Of a stretch of DNA of 64,000 nt, positions 1 to 9,445 are shown one piece after another. The notes under the pieces are model-generated. The model made no database searches and was not told the DNA's origin. It saw only the letters and a program-made list of their open reading frames with translations. Origin of the DNA: Sphingomonas sp. 67-36 (GTDB taxonomy: Bacteria; Pseudomonadota; Alphaproteobacteria; Sphingomonadales; Sphingomonadaceae); assembly GCA_001897375.1 (NCBI GenBank), contig MKSU01000010.1, positions 86,312-150,311 on the forward strand, read 5' to 3'. A program made the position numbers and the translations under genes. Every line of letters begins with the position of its first letter. The stretch's first letter is position 1.

Positions 1-774
1 GATATCTCGCCCAACGCGCGGCACCCGGTGCTGGGCGGCGCGCTCCAGCGGCGCGGGGGCACGGCGCGGCACGACAGCGTGGCATGGGGCTATGCCCGCG
101 CGGCGGCGGCGCTGGGGGTGGACATCATCCAGAATTGCGCCGTCACCGGCATAAGGCGCGGGCCGGACGGCGCGGTGCAGGGCGTGGAGACCGAGCGCGG
201 CTTCATCGCGGCGAAGAAGGTGGGCGTGTCGGCGGCGGGCAGCAGCTCGCTGGTGATGCGGATGGCGGGGCTGGATTTCCCGCTGGAAAGCTATCCGCTC
301 CAGGCTTTGGTGTCGGAGCCGGTGAAGCCGATTTTCCCCTGCGTCGTCATGTCGAACACGGTGCACGCCTATATCAGCCAGTCCGACAAGGGCGAGCTGG
401 TGATCGGCGCGGGGACCGATCAATATACCAGCTATTCGCAGCGCGGCGCGCTGCACATCATCGAGCATACGTTGGCATCGATCTGCGAGATCTTCCCGAT
501 CTTCACGCGGATGCGGATGCTCAGGAGCTGGGGCGGGATCGTCGACGTCACGCCGGACCGCTCGCCGATCCTTGGCAAGACGCCGGTGCCGGGGCTCTAC
601 GTCAATTGCGGCTGGGGCACCGGCGGGTTCAAGGCGACGCCGGGCGCGGGCGACCTGCTCGCCTATACGATGGCGCATGACGCGCCGCATCCGATCAACG
701 CGCCGTTCAACCTCGACCGCTTCCGTAACGGCGGCCTGATCGACGAGGCCGCCGCCGCGGCGGTCGCGCATTGA
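1..774 (+). CDS. soxB: Sarcosine oxidase subunit beta, 5' end cut by window
   Basis: C-terminal 257 residues of the FAD-binding beta subunit of heterotetrameric sarcosine oxidase, which oxidises sarcosine to glycine and passes the one-carbon unit to tetrahydrofolate on SoxA. The frame is open from base 1 and begins within the conserved block with [18 protein letters not shown], a region that in SoxB lies about 170 residues from the start. The C-terminal DAO fold motif [18 protein letters not shown], which contacts FAD, is present. The family is about 415 residues long, so roughly 160 are missing upstream of the window. It is the first visible gene of a soxBDAG operon, with soxD 13 bases downstream. 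Family and order make the call secure. Confidence 0.95.
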   Translation, partial: DISPNARHPVLGGALQRRGGTARHDSVAWGYARAAAALGVDIIQNCAVTGIRRGPDGAVQGVETERGFIAAKKVGVSAAGSSSLVMRMAGLDFPLESYPLQALVSEPVKPIFPCVVMSNTVHAYISQSDKGELVIGAGTDQYTSYSQRGALHIIEHTLASICEIFPIFTRMRMLRSWGGIVDVTPDRSPILGKTPVPGLYVNCGWGTGGFKATPGAGDLLAYTMAHDAPHPINAPFNLDRFRNGGLIDEAAAAAVAH

Positions 775-787
775 GGGGAGCGGGACG

Positions 788-1060
788 ATGCTGCTGATCC
801 ATTGCCCCTATTGCGACGAGGACCGCGCCGAGGTGGAGTTCGTCTATGGCGGCGAGGCGCATATCGCCCGCCCGCCCGATCCCTCGGCGCTGGGCGACGC
901 GGAATGGGAAGCCTATCTCTACCTGCGCGCCAATCCGCGCGGTCGGCATCATGAGCGCTGGCGGCACACGCACGGCTGCGGCCGCTTCTTCAACGCGGTG
1001 CGCGACACGGTGACCGACCGTTTCGAGACCACCTACAAGGCGGGCGAGGCGCGGGCGTGA
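788..1060 (+). CDS. soxD: Sarcosine oxidase subunit delta
   Basis: Small 90-residue delta subunit of heterotetrameric sarcosine oxidase. The N-terminal MLLIHCPYCDEDR carries the CxxC that in this family helps bind a structural zinc ion, and THGCGRFF supplies a further Cys and His. Its length matches the family (about 90-100 residues). It lies between soxB and soxA in the usual order, and its stop overlaps the GTG start of soxA, so the two are probably translationally coupled. Cytoplasmic; it stabilises the complex rather than doing chemistry. Confidence 0.95.
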   Translation: MLLIHCPYCDEDRAEVEFVYGGEAHIARPPDPSALGDAEWEAYLYLRANPRGRHHERWRHTHGCGRFFNAVRDTVTDRFETTYKAGEARA

Positions 1061-3921
1061 GCGGATATCGGTTGCCCGCCGGCGGGCGTATCGACCGGAA
1101 TGCGCCGATCCGCTTCCGCTTCGACGGGAAGGACTATCGCGGGTTCGCGGGCGACACGCTCGCCTCCGCACTGGTGGCGAGCGGCGTCACCGTGTTCGGG
1201 CGCTCGTTCAAATATCACCGCCCGCGCGGATTGCTGGCGACGGGCGTGGAGGAGCCGAACGCGCTCGTCACGATCGATCGCGGGCCGGGGCGGGTGACGC
1301 CGAACCTGCGCGCGCCCTCCGTCGCGCTGCATGAGGGGCTGACGGCGGCGAGCCAGAATCGCTATCCCTCGCTGCGCTTGGATCTCGGCGCGGTGAACGA
1401 CAAGCTGGGGGCGTTCTTCCCGGCGGGCTTCTACAACAAGACTTTCATGTGGCCGCGCTCGGCGTGGGAGAAGGTCTACGAGCCGGCGATCCGCCGCATG
1501 GCCGGGCTGGGCGAAAGCCCCGTGACACGCGATCCCGATCATTACGCCGCCACCTATGCGCATTGCGAGACCTTGGTGATCGGCGGCGGCCCCGCCGGCA
1601 TCGCGGCGGCGCTGGAGGCGGGCGGGCGCGGCGGCCGGGTGATCCTGATCGACGAGCAGGAGGAACCGGGCGGTGGCGCGCTCGCCGATCCGGCGCAATG
1701 GGCGTGGCTGGAGGAGAGCTTGGCGAGGCTGGCGGCGCTCGCCAATGTCCGCGTGCTCACGCGGACGACGGCGTTCGGCTTCTATCACCGGAATTTCGTC
1801 GGCGCGGTCGAGCGGCTGACCGATCATCTTCCCCCCGCCGGAGCGAGCGGCGCGCGCGAGAAGCTGTGGCGCATCCGGGCGGGCGAGGTGGTGTTGGCGC
1901 AGGGTGCGATCGAGCGGCCTCTGGTGTTCGACGGCAATGACGTGCCCGGCGTGATGCTGGCGAGCGCGGCGCGAACGCTGGCGTTGCGCTACGGCGTTGC
2001 GGTCGGGCGGCGCGTCGTGGTGATGGCGGTGCATGACAGCGGCTGGCGCGACGCGCTCGCGCTGGCGGCGGCGGTCGTGACGATCGCGGCGATCGTGGAC
2101 CTGCGCGATGCGGTGGACTCGCGGCTGCTGTCGGCGGCGGAGGCGGCTGGGATCGCCTGCCGCACCGGCCATGCGGTGACGGGCGTGCGCGGCCGCCTCG
2201 CGGTGAGCGGCGTGGAGATCGCGCCCGGCGGCACCGGCGCGGCGGAGCGGATCGCGTGTGACGCATTGCTGATAGCGGGCGGCTGGACGCCCTCCGTCCA
2301 CCTGTGGAGCCATGCGCGCGGCACCTTGCGCTGGGATGACGCATGGGGGGCCTATCTCCCCGATGCCGCGATCGAGCAGGTGCGCTGCGTCGGCGCATGC
2401 GGCGGCGATTGGGATTTCGGAGGTGGCGTCGCGGTGCCGGCGCTGCCCTCCGCCAAGCCGGCGCACCGGCAGAAGGCGTTCGTCGATTACCAGAACGACG
2501 TGAAGTCGGGTGATATCGAACTGGCGGTGCGCGAAGGCTATCGCTCGATCGAGCATATCAAGCGCTACACCACCAACGGCATGGCGACCGATCAGGGCAA
2601 GACATCGAACCTGAACGGCCTGCGCATCGCGTCGGAGGCGCTGGCGCGGCCGGTGACGCAGGTCGGCCTCACCACCTTCCGCCCGCCCTATACGCCGCAG
2701 ACGTTCGGCGCGCTGATGGGGCATCACAAGGATGCCTTGTTCCAGCCGGTGCGCAAGACCGCGATCGACGGCTGGGCAATGGAACATGGCGCGGTGTTCG
2801 AGAATGTCGCGCAATGGCGGCGCGCGCGCTATTTCCCGCAAGCGGGCGAGGACATGCACGCGGCGGTGGCGCGCGAATGCCGCGCGGTGCGGGAGAGCGT
2901 CGGCATGTTCGACGCCTCGACGCTCGGCAAGATCGAGGTGGTCGGGCCGGACGCGGCGGAATTCCTCAACCGCATGTACACGAATCCGTGGAAGTCGCTC
3001 CTGCCCGGCCGCTGCCGCTATGGCCTGATGCTGCGCGAGGATGGGTTCATCACCGACGACGGCGTGGCGGGGCGGATGGCCGACGACCGCTTCCACGTCA
3101 CCACCACCACCGGCGGTGCGGCGCGCGTGCTGGCGATGATGGAGGATTACCTCCAGACCGAATGGCCCGGCCTGAACGTCTGGCTGACCAGCACGACCGA
3201 GCACTGGGCGGTGATCGCGGTGCAGGGCCCGCGCGCGCGCGATGTGATCGCGCCGCTGGTGGAGGGGATCGACCTGTCGCCCGACGCCTTCCCGCACATG
3301 GCGGTGCGTGAGGGGCGGATCTGCGGCGTGCCGACACGGCTGTTCCGGGTGAGCTTCACCGGCGAGCTTGGCTTCGAGGTCAACGTCCCCGCCGGCCATG
3401 CGCGCGCGGTGTGGGAGGCGATCGATGTGGCGGGGCAGCAGTTCGGCATCACGCCTTATGGCACCGAGACGATGCATGTGCTGCGCGCGGAAAAGGGCTT
3501 CATCATCGTCGGGCAGGATACCGACGGCACGGTGACGCCCGACGATGCCGGCATGGATTGGGCGATCGGCAAGAAGAAGCGCGATTTCGTCGGCAAGCGT
3601 TCCCTCGCGCGGCCGGACATGGTGGTGGGCGGGCGCAAGCAGTTCGTCGGCCTGCTCACCGACGATCCGGCCGAGGTGCTGGAGGAAGGCGCGCAGATCG
3701 TCGCCGATCCCGCGCAGCCGATGCCGATGACGATGATCGGTCACGTCACCTCCTCCTATTGGAGCGCGACGCTCGGCCGCTCGATCGCGCTGGCGCTGGT
3801 GCGGGACGGGCGGGCGCTCATGGGCGAGGCGCTGTATGTGCCGATGCCGGGGCGGACGATCCGTGCGACCGTCTGCCCGACGGTATTCTACGATGCGGAA
3901 GGGAGCCGTCTGAATGATTGA
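1057..3921 (+). CDS. soxA: Sarcosine oxidase subunit alpha
   Basis: Large 954-residue alpha subunit. Domains in order: an N-terminal ferredoxin-like fold (about 15-105, Fer2_4 type); a dinucleotide-binding domain with GGGPAGIAAALEAGG near residue 175, where NAD binds in this family; a linker; and a C-terminal GcvT-like aminomethyltransferase domain (about 570-950) that binds folate and makes 5,10-methylene-THF. Start is GTG at 1057, overlapping the soxD stop; the 3' end overlaps soxG by 8 bases. Length and domain order are typical. It transfers the methyl carbon of sarcosine to THF, which links functionally to purU 1.6 kb downstream. Confidence 0.95.
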   Translation: MSGYRLPAGGRIDRNAPIRFRFDGKDYRGFAGDTLASALVASGVTVFGRSFKYHRPRGLLATGVEEPNALVTIDRGPGRVTPNLRAPSVALHEGLTAASQNRYPSLRLDLGAVNDKLGAFFPAGFYNKTFMWPRSAWEKVYEPAIRRMAGLGESPVTRDPDHYAATYAHCETLVIGGGPAGIAAALEAGGRGGRVILIDEQEEPGGGALADPAQWAWLEESLARLAALANVRVLTRTTAFGFYHRNFVGAVERLTDHLPPAGASGAREKLWRIRAGEVVLAQGAIERPLVFDGNDVPGVMLASAARTLALRYGVAVGRRVVVMAVHDSGWRDALALAAAVVTIAAIVDLRDAVDSRLLSAAEAAGIACRTGHAVTGVRGRLAVSGVEIAPGGTGAAERIACDALLIAGGWTPSVHLWSHARGTLRWDDAWGAYLPDAAIEQVRCVGACGGDWDFGGGVAVPALPSAKPAHRQKAFVDYQNDVKSGDIELAVREGYRSIEHIKRYTTNGMATDQGKTSNLNGLRIASEALARPVTQVGLTTFRPPYTPQTFGALMGHHKDALFQPVRKTAIDGWAMEHGAVFENVAQWRRARYFPQAGEDMHAAVARECRAVRESVGMFDASTLGKIEVVGPDAAEFLNRMYTNPWKSLLPGRCRYGLMLREDGFITDDGVAGRMADDRFHVTTTTGGAARVLAMMEDYLQTEWPGLNVWLTSTTEHWAVIAVQGPRARDVIAPLVEGIDLSPDAFPHMAVREGRICGVPTRLFRVSFTGELGFEVNVPAGHARAVWEAIDVAGQQFGITPYGTETMHVLRAEKGFIIVGQDTDGTVTPDDAGMDWAIGKKKRDFVGKRSLARPDMVVGGRKQFVGLLTDDPAEVLEEGAQIVADPAQPMPMTMIGHVTSSYWSATLGRSIALALVRDGRALMGEALYVPMPGRTIRATVCPTVFYDAEGSRLND

Positions 3922-4438
3922 GATCGCCCCGCTCGCCATCGCAGCGACCGATCTCGCGGTGGGGGCGGAGCCGCTGGCTGGCCGTAACGTGCGGTTGTCG
4001 CTCGCCCCGTCCGCCGCGCGCTATTCGCTGCGCGCGCGGGATGCGGCGCTGCTGTCGGCGGTGATCGGACGCGCGCTGCCGGCGCGGATCGGCGAGATGG
4101 TGGAGGGCATCGCCTGCCTTGGGCCGGACGAATGGCTCGCCTTGCTACCGGCGGGCGGGGTGTTGGCGCTCGGCGAGGAGCAGGCGGTGAGCGTGGTGGA
4201 CATCTCCGATCGCGCGCTCGGCTTCGTGCTGGAGGGGCGCGGCGCGGCGGCGGCGATCGCCAGCGGCTGCCCCCTCGATCTGGAGCGTTTCGCCGTCGGC
4301 CGCGCGACGCGCACCTTGTTCGAGACGGTCGAGATCGTGCTGTTCCGCGAGGATGAGACTCGTTTCCGCGTCGAGGTGTGGCGCAGCTTCGCGCCGTGGC
4401 TGTGGCACGCGCTCGCCGCAGTAATAGCGGAGGGTTAG
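3914..4438 (+). CDS. soxG: Sarcosine oxidase subunit gamma
   Basis: 174-residue gamma subunit, the most divergent of the four and related in fold to the GcvT/YgfZ family. Position after soxA with an 8-base overlap, length, and segments such as LGPDEWLALLP and VVDISDRALGF fit SoxG. It completes the soxBDAG operon. Its stop overlaps by 4 bases the stop of the convergent LysR gene, leaving no room for a separate terminator, so antisense read-through is likely. Assignment rests largely on context. Confidence 0.9.
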   Translation: MIEIAPLAIAATDLAVGAEPLAGRNVRLSLAPSAARYSLRARDAALLSAVIGRALPARIGEMVEGIACLGPDEWLALLPAGGVLALGEEQAVSVVDISDRALGFVLEGRGAAAAIASGCPLDLERFAVGRATRTLFETVEIVLFREDETRFRVEVWRSFAPWLWHALAAVIAEG

Positions 4439-5382
4439 GCTGAGGGGACTGTCCAGGGCAATTGCGCCAATATCGGCGCCAGCGCCTGCTCGCGGATCAC
4501 CTCGCGCGCGAGATCGGCGGTATGTTCGGCGAGATCGCCAAGCTCGCCGGCACGCGCCACCACCTGGATGCGACGCGAGAAGCGCGCGCGCGGCAACGGC
4601 TCGATCCTGAGGCGCGGCATCAGCGACGGCATCGCCGCGAGGCACAGCAATGACGTGATGCTCCAGCCGATGCCGAGCGCGACGGTGGTGAGTTGCTGGT
4701 GGATAATGTCCACCTCGATCACGTTGGGCAGCGCCAGCTTCATCCGCGTAAGCTGGCTCTCGATCCTTTGTCCCATGCCGGTGTCGAGCGAATAGCGCAC
4801 GAACGGCAGCCGTCCGGCTGCCTCGCCGGGATCGGCCGGGCCGTCGTAATCGGCCGGAAATACCAGCACGAAGGGATCGTCCGTCACATCGTGATGCTCG
4901 ATGCCGGGATGCTTCTCCAGCGTGTTGCTGCCCGTCACCAGCATGTCGCAGCGCCGCGCGAGGAAATCCTGCTGCTGGTTGAGCGAAATGCCCGACCGCA
5001 CCCGCCAGCGCGCCACGCGCTTGCCGTGGCGGTGGAGCAAGGGTGCGGTGAGCAGGGTGGCGAACGTTTCCGACATGCCGATCGTGATCTGGTCGATCGG
5101 CTGGCGCGCGCCCTCGCGCACCTCGTCCACAACGCGCCGCGCCGCCGACAGCAATCCACGCGCCCGCTCATACAGTGCGCGGCCCGCCGGGGTGACGCCA
5201 AGCGGGCGCAGCGAGCGATCGAACAACGCGGTGCCGATGCCCTGCTCCAGTCGGGTGATCGTCTGCGACACCGCCGATTGCGTTATGCGGAGCTGCTGCG
5301 CGCTCGCCGTCATCCCGCCCAGCTCGACGGTGAGGACGAACACTTCCAGAGCATGAAGATCGAACTCGGCAGGCAGGCGCAT
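4435..5382 (-). CDS. LysR-family transcriptional regulator
   Basis: 315-residue LysR regulator. The N-terminal winged helix (about 6-65) contains the pattern LGGMTASAQQLRITQSAVSQ; the rest is the co-inducer-binding periplasmic-type domain. I take ATG at 5382 (MRLPAEFD) because GGAG lies 6-7 bases upstream; a TTG at 5400 in the same frame would add six residues. It is convergent with soxG and divergent from purU, so it most likely controls purU and itself, and perhaps the sox operon. The ligand cannot be read from sequence; a one-carbon or methylated-amine signal is inference. Confidence 0.85.
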   Translation of the reverse strand: MRLPAEFDLHALEVFVLTVELGGMTASAQQLRITQSAVSQTITRLEQGIGTALFDRSLRPLGVTPAGRALYERARGLLSAARRVVDEVREGARQPIDQITIGMSETFATLLTAPLLHRHGKRVARWRVRSGISLNQQQDFLARRCDMLVTGSNTLEKHPGIEHHDVTDDPFVLVFPADYDGPADPGEAAGRLPFVRYSLDTGMGQRIESQLTRMKLALPNVIEVDIIHQQLTTVALGIGWSITSLLCLAAMPSLMPRLRIEPLPRARFSRRIQVVARAGELGDLAEHTADLAREVIREQALAPILAQLPWTVPSA

Positions 5383-5406
5383 CGGTCGCTCCGCGATCAA
5401 ATCACC

Positions 5407-5416
5407 TGAAATTTCA
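5407..5416. promoter_or_regulatory. Perfect 10-bp palindrome in the lysR-purU intergenic region
   Basis: TGAAATTTCA is self-complementary and sits between the divergent LysR and purU genes, 24 bases from the chosen lysR start. LysR proteins often bind short AT-rich interrupted palindromes in such regions, but this one lacks the classical T-N11-A spacing, so the link is tentative. Confidence 0.35.
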
Positions 5417-5501
5417 TATTACATCTACTTATGAGAAGCCAATGATCTTTCCCACTTCCGTCCTTTTGCCTAGATGCGCGTTCGGGGAAGGTGGAGTGGC
5501 A

Positions 5502-6356
5502 ATGACGAAGCCCGATTTCGTGCTGCTGGTGTCGTGCGTCGATCGCAAGGGGATCGTCGCTGCGGTCGCCAATTCGATCGCGGCGCAGGATTGCAACATC
5601 GTCCATAGCGCGCAGTTCGGCGATGCGGAGAGCGGCCGGTTCTTCATGCGCGTCACCTTCGCCGCGCCCACGCGAATGACGACGGAGAGCTTCGGGCGCG
5701 GCTTCCTGCCGGTCGCCGCGGCCTTCGGCCTCGAATGGCAGGTGCATGATCTGGCGGTGAAGCAGCGCGCGCTGGTGATGGTCAGCCGGGGTGGGCATTG
5801 CCTCAACGACCTGCTCTATCGCACCGCGACCGGATATCTGCCGATGGAGGTGACGTCGGTCGTCTCGAACCACGAGGTCTGGCGCCGGCGCGTGGAGCAT
5901 GAGGGCATCGCCTATCACTGCCTGCCGGTCACGCCGGAGAGCAAGGCGGCGCAGGAGGAGAAATTGCTCGCGCTGATCGCGGAGCAGCGCGTCGATCTCA
6001 TCATCCTCGCGCGCTACATGCAGGTGCTGTCCGATGCCGCGTGCCGCGCGCTGGAGGGACGGGTCATCAACATCCACCACAGCTCGCTCCCGGCCTTCAA
6101 GGGCGCGCGGCCCTATCATCGCGCGTGGGAGCGCGGCGTGAAGCTGGTCGGCGCGACGGCGCATTACGTCACGCCCGATCTCGACGAAGGCCCGATCATC
6201 GCGCAGGACGTGTCGACGGTCGATCACGCCGATACGGTCGACGACCTCATTGCCCAGGGCCAGGAGACGGAAAGTCGCGTGCTGACCCGTGCGGTGAAGG
6301 CGCATTGCGAGCATCGCGTGATGCTCAACGGCCAGCGGACGGTGGTGTTCAGATGA
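5502..6356 (+). CDS. purU: Formyltetrahydrofolate deformylase
   Basis: 284-residue cytoplasmic enzyme hydrolysing 10-formyl-THF to formate and THF. An N-terminal ACT domain (about 1-80, starting FVLLVSCVDRKGIVAAVA) is followed by a formyltransferase-type catalytic domain with NIHHSSLPAFKGARPYHRA and THYVTPDLDEGPIIAQD-like segments, carrying the His and Asp used in catalysis. The frame is open upstream to 5442, but ATG at 5502 is preferred: it has GGTGGAG upstream and gives the usual length. Next to sarcosine oxidase it recycles THF loaded with one-carbon units from demethylation, a known pairing in betaine-degrading bacteria. Its stop overlaps the next gene by 4 bases. Confidence 0.95.
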   Translation: MTKPDFVLLVSCVDRKGIVAAVANSIAAQDCNIVHSAQFGDAESGRFFMRVTFAAPTRMTTESFGRGFLPVAAAFGLEWQVHDLAVKQRALVMVSRGGHCLNDLLYRTATGYLPMEVTSVVSNHEVWRRRVEHEGIAYHCLPVTPESKAAQEEKLLALIAEQRVDLIILARYMQVLSDAACRALEGRVINIHHSSLPAFKGARPYHRAWERGVKLVGATAHYVTPDLDEGPIIAQDVSTVDHADTVDDLIAQGQETESRVLTRAVKAHCEHRVMLNGQRTVVFR

Positions 6357-6847
6357 GCGAGGAAGCGCTGCGCGCAGCGTTCGCCGATCATGGCATCGCA
6401 TGGGACGCGCTGGAGCATCCGGCGGTGTTCACCGTCGAGGAAAGCGCCGCGATCCATGATGCGCTGCCGGGTGCGCATACCAAGAACCTGTTCCTGAAAG
6501 ATGCCGGAGGCGCGTTCTGGCTGGTGACGGTCGATCATGCCAGGCGTGTCGACCTCAAGGCGCTGGCCAGCGCGCTCGGCGCGCGGAAGCTGAGCTTCGG
6601 CAAGGCGGAGGACATGGAGCGGCTGCTCGGCGTCACGCCCGGATCGGTGACGCCGCTCGCCGCGATCAACGATCGCGAGGGCCTGGTGCGCGTGGTGATC
6701 GACGCTGATCTCGCGGAAGCGGCGCGGGTCAACGTCCACCCGCTGCGTAACACCGCGACGGTGGGATTGTCGGGGAGCGCGTTACGCGGGTTGCTGGCGC
6801 ACTGGGGGCATGAGCCGTTGGTGGCGGTGATCGCGGAACGGGCCTGA
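6353..6847 (+). CDS. YbaK/ProX-type aminoacyl-tRNA deacylase
   Basis: 164-residue single-domain YbaK/EbsC protein of the trans-editing family that hydrolyses mischarged tRNAs, such as Ala-tRNA(Pro). Family features: HTKNLFLKDAGGAFWLV, with the conserved lysine, and VTPGSVTPLAAIND, a variant of the GSVSPFG-type loop. ATG at 6353 gives an ATGA overlap with purU; a longer reading into purU is not credible. The tRNA specificity cannot be decided, but the PrdX/ProXp-ala subgroup is most similar in layout. The coupling to purU is unexplained. Confidence 0.88.
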   Translation: MSEEALRAAFADHGIAWDALEHPAVFTVEESAAIHDALPGAHTKNLFLKDAGGAFWLVTVDHARRVDLKALASALGARKLSFGKAEDMERLLGVTPGSVTPLAAINDREGLVRVVIDADLAEAARVNVHPLRNTATVGLSGSALRGLLAHWGHEPLVAVIAERA

Positions 6848-6886
6848 ATCGACCTAAAGCCCTCCTGGAGAGGAGGAGCTTCAAGC

Positions 6887-7933
6887 TTACCGCTTCGCCC
6901 AGGCGCAAATCCCCAAGGTCGCGCCCTTCGTCACCAGCGCGTTGGCTTCCTTCGCCGGCACCGCGCGGGTCTTGCCGGCGTCGCACAGCACGGTCTGGTC
7001 GGTGAAGCCGGCAAGCTCGATCAGCACCTGATCCCAGTGGCGGTATTGCACGTCATGGCCCTCGCCCGGAAAGACGCGGAACGAGGCGACGTTGGGGAAG
7101 TGGCCGCGCCAATATTCGGCCTGGTCGATCTTCACCAGCGGGTCCGCGCCGCCCTGATAGATATGCACCGGTGCGGTCACCTTCGACACGTCCGCCGCCG
7201 GGCCGCAATAGCGCAGCATCTCCGCCGCTTCTGGCGTGGGGTCGCCCATCTGGCCGCGAATGAAGAAGGTGCGCGCGCCTTCCTCATAAGCGCGGTCGGC
7301 GAATCCGGGGATGCGATGCGTCGGGCTGTTCGCCGGGAAGGCCCACCAATTCTGCGGATTCTGCACCGAGCCGGCGACACCCTTGCTCGCCTGCTCCAGC
7401 GTCACCTTGCAACGGTCCGACCCTTGCGCGGTCGCCGCCGTAGCGAGCATGTGGAGCGAGATCAGCCGCTCCGGCATGGCGCTGGCCACCGCCGCCATAT
7501 ACGGGCCGCCGCCGGAGATCGCGACGCCGGCGAAGCGCTTCACGCCGAGGTGATCGAGCACCGCGCGTACCTCGGCGGCGTAATCGGCCACGCCCCAGTC
7601 GGGCTTGAAGGCGGTGTCGCCGAAACCGTTGCGCTCCACGACGATGAAGCGCAGCCTGAGCTGGCGGCGCAATGTCTGGAGGAAATCGGTCATCCCCGCC
7701 GCCCGCGCGCTGGTGCCGGTGCCGCCGATGAACAGCACGGTGCGGCCGCCGGTCTCCCCGGTGTCGGTGAAATGCACGACGCGGCCGGAGGGCAGGGTGA
7801 GCGACTGCACCGCCGGCCCGAAATCGTCGAAATCGGACTGGATCGGGCCGATCGCTGGCACCGAGGGCGCTTCGGCCAACAAAGGCGTCGCGCCGAGCAG
7901 CGCAAGCGGCATCGCGAGCAATCCGATCTTCAT
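6887..7933 (-). CDS. Exported alpha/beta hydrolase in carnitine operon
   Basis: 348 residues. ATG at 7933 is followed by a Sec signal peptide (MKIGLLAMPLALLGATPLLA). The alpha/beta hydrolase core has LFIGGTGTSARA as oxyanion region, the nucleophile motif AISGGGP, an acidic residue near YQGGADPLVKID, and a late His in GEGHDVQ. It is the third gene of an apparent operon behind the BKACE and carnitine dehydrogenase genes, 28 bases after the latter. From context it may release carnitine, choline or betaine from an ester in the periplasm; short-chain acylcarnitine hydrolases of this superfamily are known in Pseudomonas. The substrate is inference; the fold and export are clear. Confidence 0.8.
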   Translation of the reverse strand: MKIGLLAMPLALLGATPLLAEAPSVPAIGPIQSDFDDFGPAVQSLTLPSGRVVHFTDTGETGGRTVLFIGGTGTSARAAGMTDFLQTLRRQLRLRFIVVERNGFGDTAFKPDWGVADYAAEVRAVLDHLGVKRFAGVAISGGGPYMAAVASAMPERLISLHMLATAATAQGSDRCKVTLEQASKGVAGSVQNPQNWWAFPANSPTHRIPGFADRAYEEGARTFFIRGQMGDPTPEAAEMLRYCGPAADVSKVTAPVHIYQGGADPLVKIDQAEYWRGHFPNVASFRVFPGEGHDVQYRHWDQVLIELAGFTDQTVLCDAGKTRAVPAKEANALVTKGATLGICAWAKR

Positions 7934-7961
7934 CCGTCCTCTCCTTATCGTATCCGTGCGG

Positions 7962-9443
7962 TCATTTCCCCGGCATCGCGATCCGCCGCCCCGCGCCATC
8001 GGGCAAGGGGAGCACCGCCTGCGCCTTCCCCAGCGCCGCGGCCCGCGCGGCCGGCGCGCCGGAAGCGGGGCCGCCGCGCCCGGTGGCGGCATCGACGTGA
8101 AGCAGCATCTGCTCGGCGGTCGCGACGCACGCGCCGTCGCTTCCGCGCGACAGGCTGTGGAAGACGTGCAGCCGTTTCTCGTCCGCGCCCAGCACCTGCG
8201 TCGTCGCGGTCAGCCGGTCGCCGGCCTTCGCCTCGCCGAGATGGCGGATATGCGTCTCGACCGTGTACCAGCTTCCGTGGTTCGCCAGATAATCGGCATC
8301 GACCGACAGATGGCGCAGCAGCGCATCGGTCGTGTCGCCGAACACCTGGAGATAGCGATGCTCGGTCATATGGCCGTTATAGTCGATCCACTCCGCTGCC
8401 ACGTCCGCCTCATGGAGCGCGAGCGGCCGCGTCTCATCGACCTCGCCGGAGGCGGCGGGCATCTTCGCCATCAGCACACGTGCATAATCGGCGAGCGTCC
8501 TGCCCGCGCCGTAATCCTGTCCGCGCAGGCCGGAGAGCACCGCGACCAAAGCATCGTCGCGCGTCCGTTCAAGCTCTCGGATCGAGACGCCGGCGGCCTG
8601 ATCGTCGGACTGTTCGGCCACGCGATCGACCAGCGCGTCGGTCAGCTCCGGCGCCTCCAGCTTCGTCCACGGCAGCTTCAGCGCCGGGCCGAACTGCGCG
8701 AGGAAATGCCGCATCCCCGCCTCGCCGCCCGCGACGCGGTAGATCAGGAATGTCCCCATGAACGACCAGCGCAGCCCCGCGCCGTAACGGATCGCGTCGT
8801 CGATCTCCTCGGTCGTGGCGATGCCGTCGTTGACCAGCCACAGAGCCTCGCGCCACAGCGCCTCCAGCAGGCGATCGGCGATGAAGCCGTCGATCTCCTT
8901 GCGGACGTGCAAGGGGTGCATCCCGAGCGAGGCGTAGAAATCCGCCGCCCATTGCTTCGCCGCGTTGGAGGTGGCGTCGCCGCCGCAGATCTCGACCAGA
9001 GGCAGCAGATAGACCGGGTTGAACGGATGGCCGACCACCAGCCGCTCCGGGTGCGCCATCCCCGATTGCAGCCGCGTCGGCAGCAGGCCGGAGGTGGACG
9101 AGCCGATCACCACATCGGGCCGCGTCGCGCGATCGATGCGGCCGAGGATATCGATCTTGAGGTCCTCGCGCTCCGGCAGGCTCTCCTGCACGAAATCCGC
9201 GTCCGCCACCGCATCCTCGACCGACGAGGCGAGGCGCAGCTTTCCCTCGGCGGGCAGGCCGGACGGGATCAGCTTCGTCCACGCCCGCCGCGCGCCGGCC
9301 AGCACCGTCTCCATCTTGCGACCGATCTCGGGATCGGGATCGAAGATCGCCACGTCGATTCCGTTGAGCAGCAGGCGCGCCGCCCAGCCCGCGCCGATCA
9401 CCCCGCCGCCGACCAGCCCGGCCCTGCGCACCGCGCCCGCCAC
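7962..9443 (-). CDS. lcdH: L-carnitine dehydrogenase fused to thioesterase
   Basis: 493-residue two-domain protein. Residues about 5-310 are a 3-hydroxyacyl-CoA dehydrogenase-type NAD enzyme, with Rossmann motif GLVGGGVIGAGWAARLL and EICGGDATS, fitting L-carnitine 3-dehydrogenase (carnitine to dehydrocarnitine). Residues about 340-480 are a hot-dog thioesterase (AAEWIDYNGHMTEHRYL), matching the betainyl-CoA thioesterase that is a separate protein in Pseudomonas and fused in many alphaproteobacteria. Start is GTG at 9443, two bases after the upstream stop; longer readings run through the neighbouring gene in another frame. With the BKACE enzyme the pair converts carnitine to glycine betaine. 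Domain fusion plus neighbour make this specific call likely. Confidence 0.88.
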   Translation of the reverse strand: MAGAVRRAGLVGGGVIGAGWAARLLLNGIDVAIFDPDPEIGRKMETVLAGARRAWTKLIPSGLPAEGKLRLASSVEDAVADADFVQESLPEREDLKIDILGRIDRATRPDVVIGSSTSGLLPTRLQSGMAHPERLVVGHPFNPVYLLPLVEICGGDATSNAAKQWAADFYASLGMHPLHVRKEIDGFIADRLLEALWREALWLVNDGIATTEEIDDAIRYGAGLRWSFMGTFLIYRVAGGEAGMRHFLAQFGPALKLPWTKLEAPELTDALVDRVAEQSDDQAAGVSIRELERTRDDALVAVLSGLRGQDYGAGRTLADYARVLMAKMPAASGEVDETRPLALHEADVAAEWIDYNGHMTEHRYLQVFGDTTDALLRHLSVDADYLANHGSWYTVETHIRHLGEAKAGDRLTATTQVLGADEKRLHVFHSLSRGSDGACVATAEQMLLHVDAATGRGGPASGAPAARAAALGKAQAVLPLPDGAGRRIAMPGK

Positions 9444-9445
9444 GA

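Noticed and set aside
1033-3939. 968-codon open frame on the minus strand opposite soxA
   Set aside because: It mirrors soxA exactly, is Arg/His/Ala-rich with no domain, and results from the strong GC bias at third positions of the real gene.
6855-6885. Terminator between the YbaK-type gene and the convergent hydrolase
   Set aside because: A short CCTCC/GGAGG hairpin exists but the stem is only about five pairs and no T-run follows on either strand.
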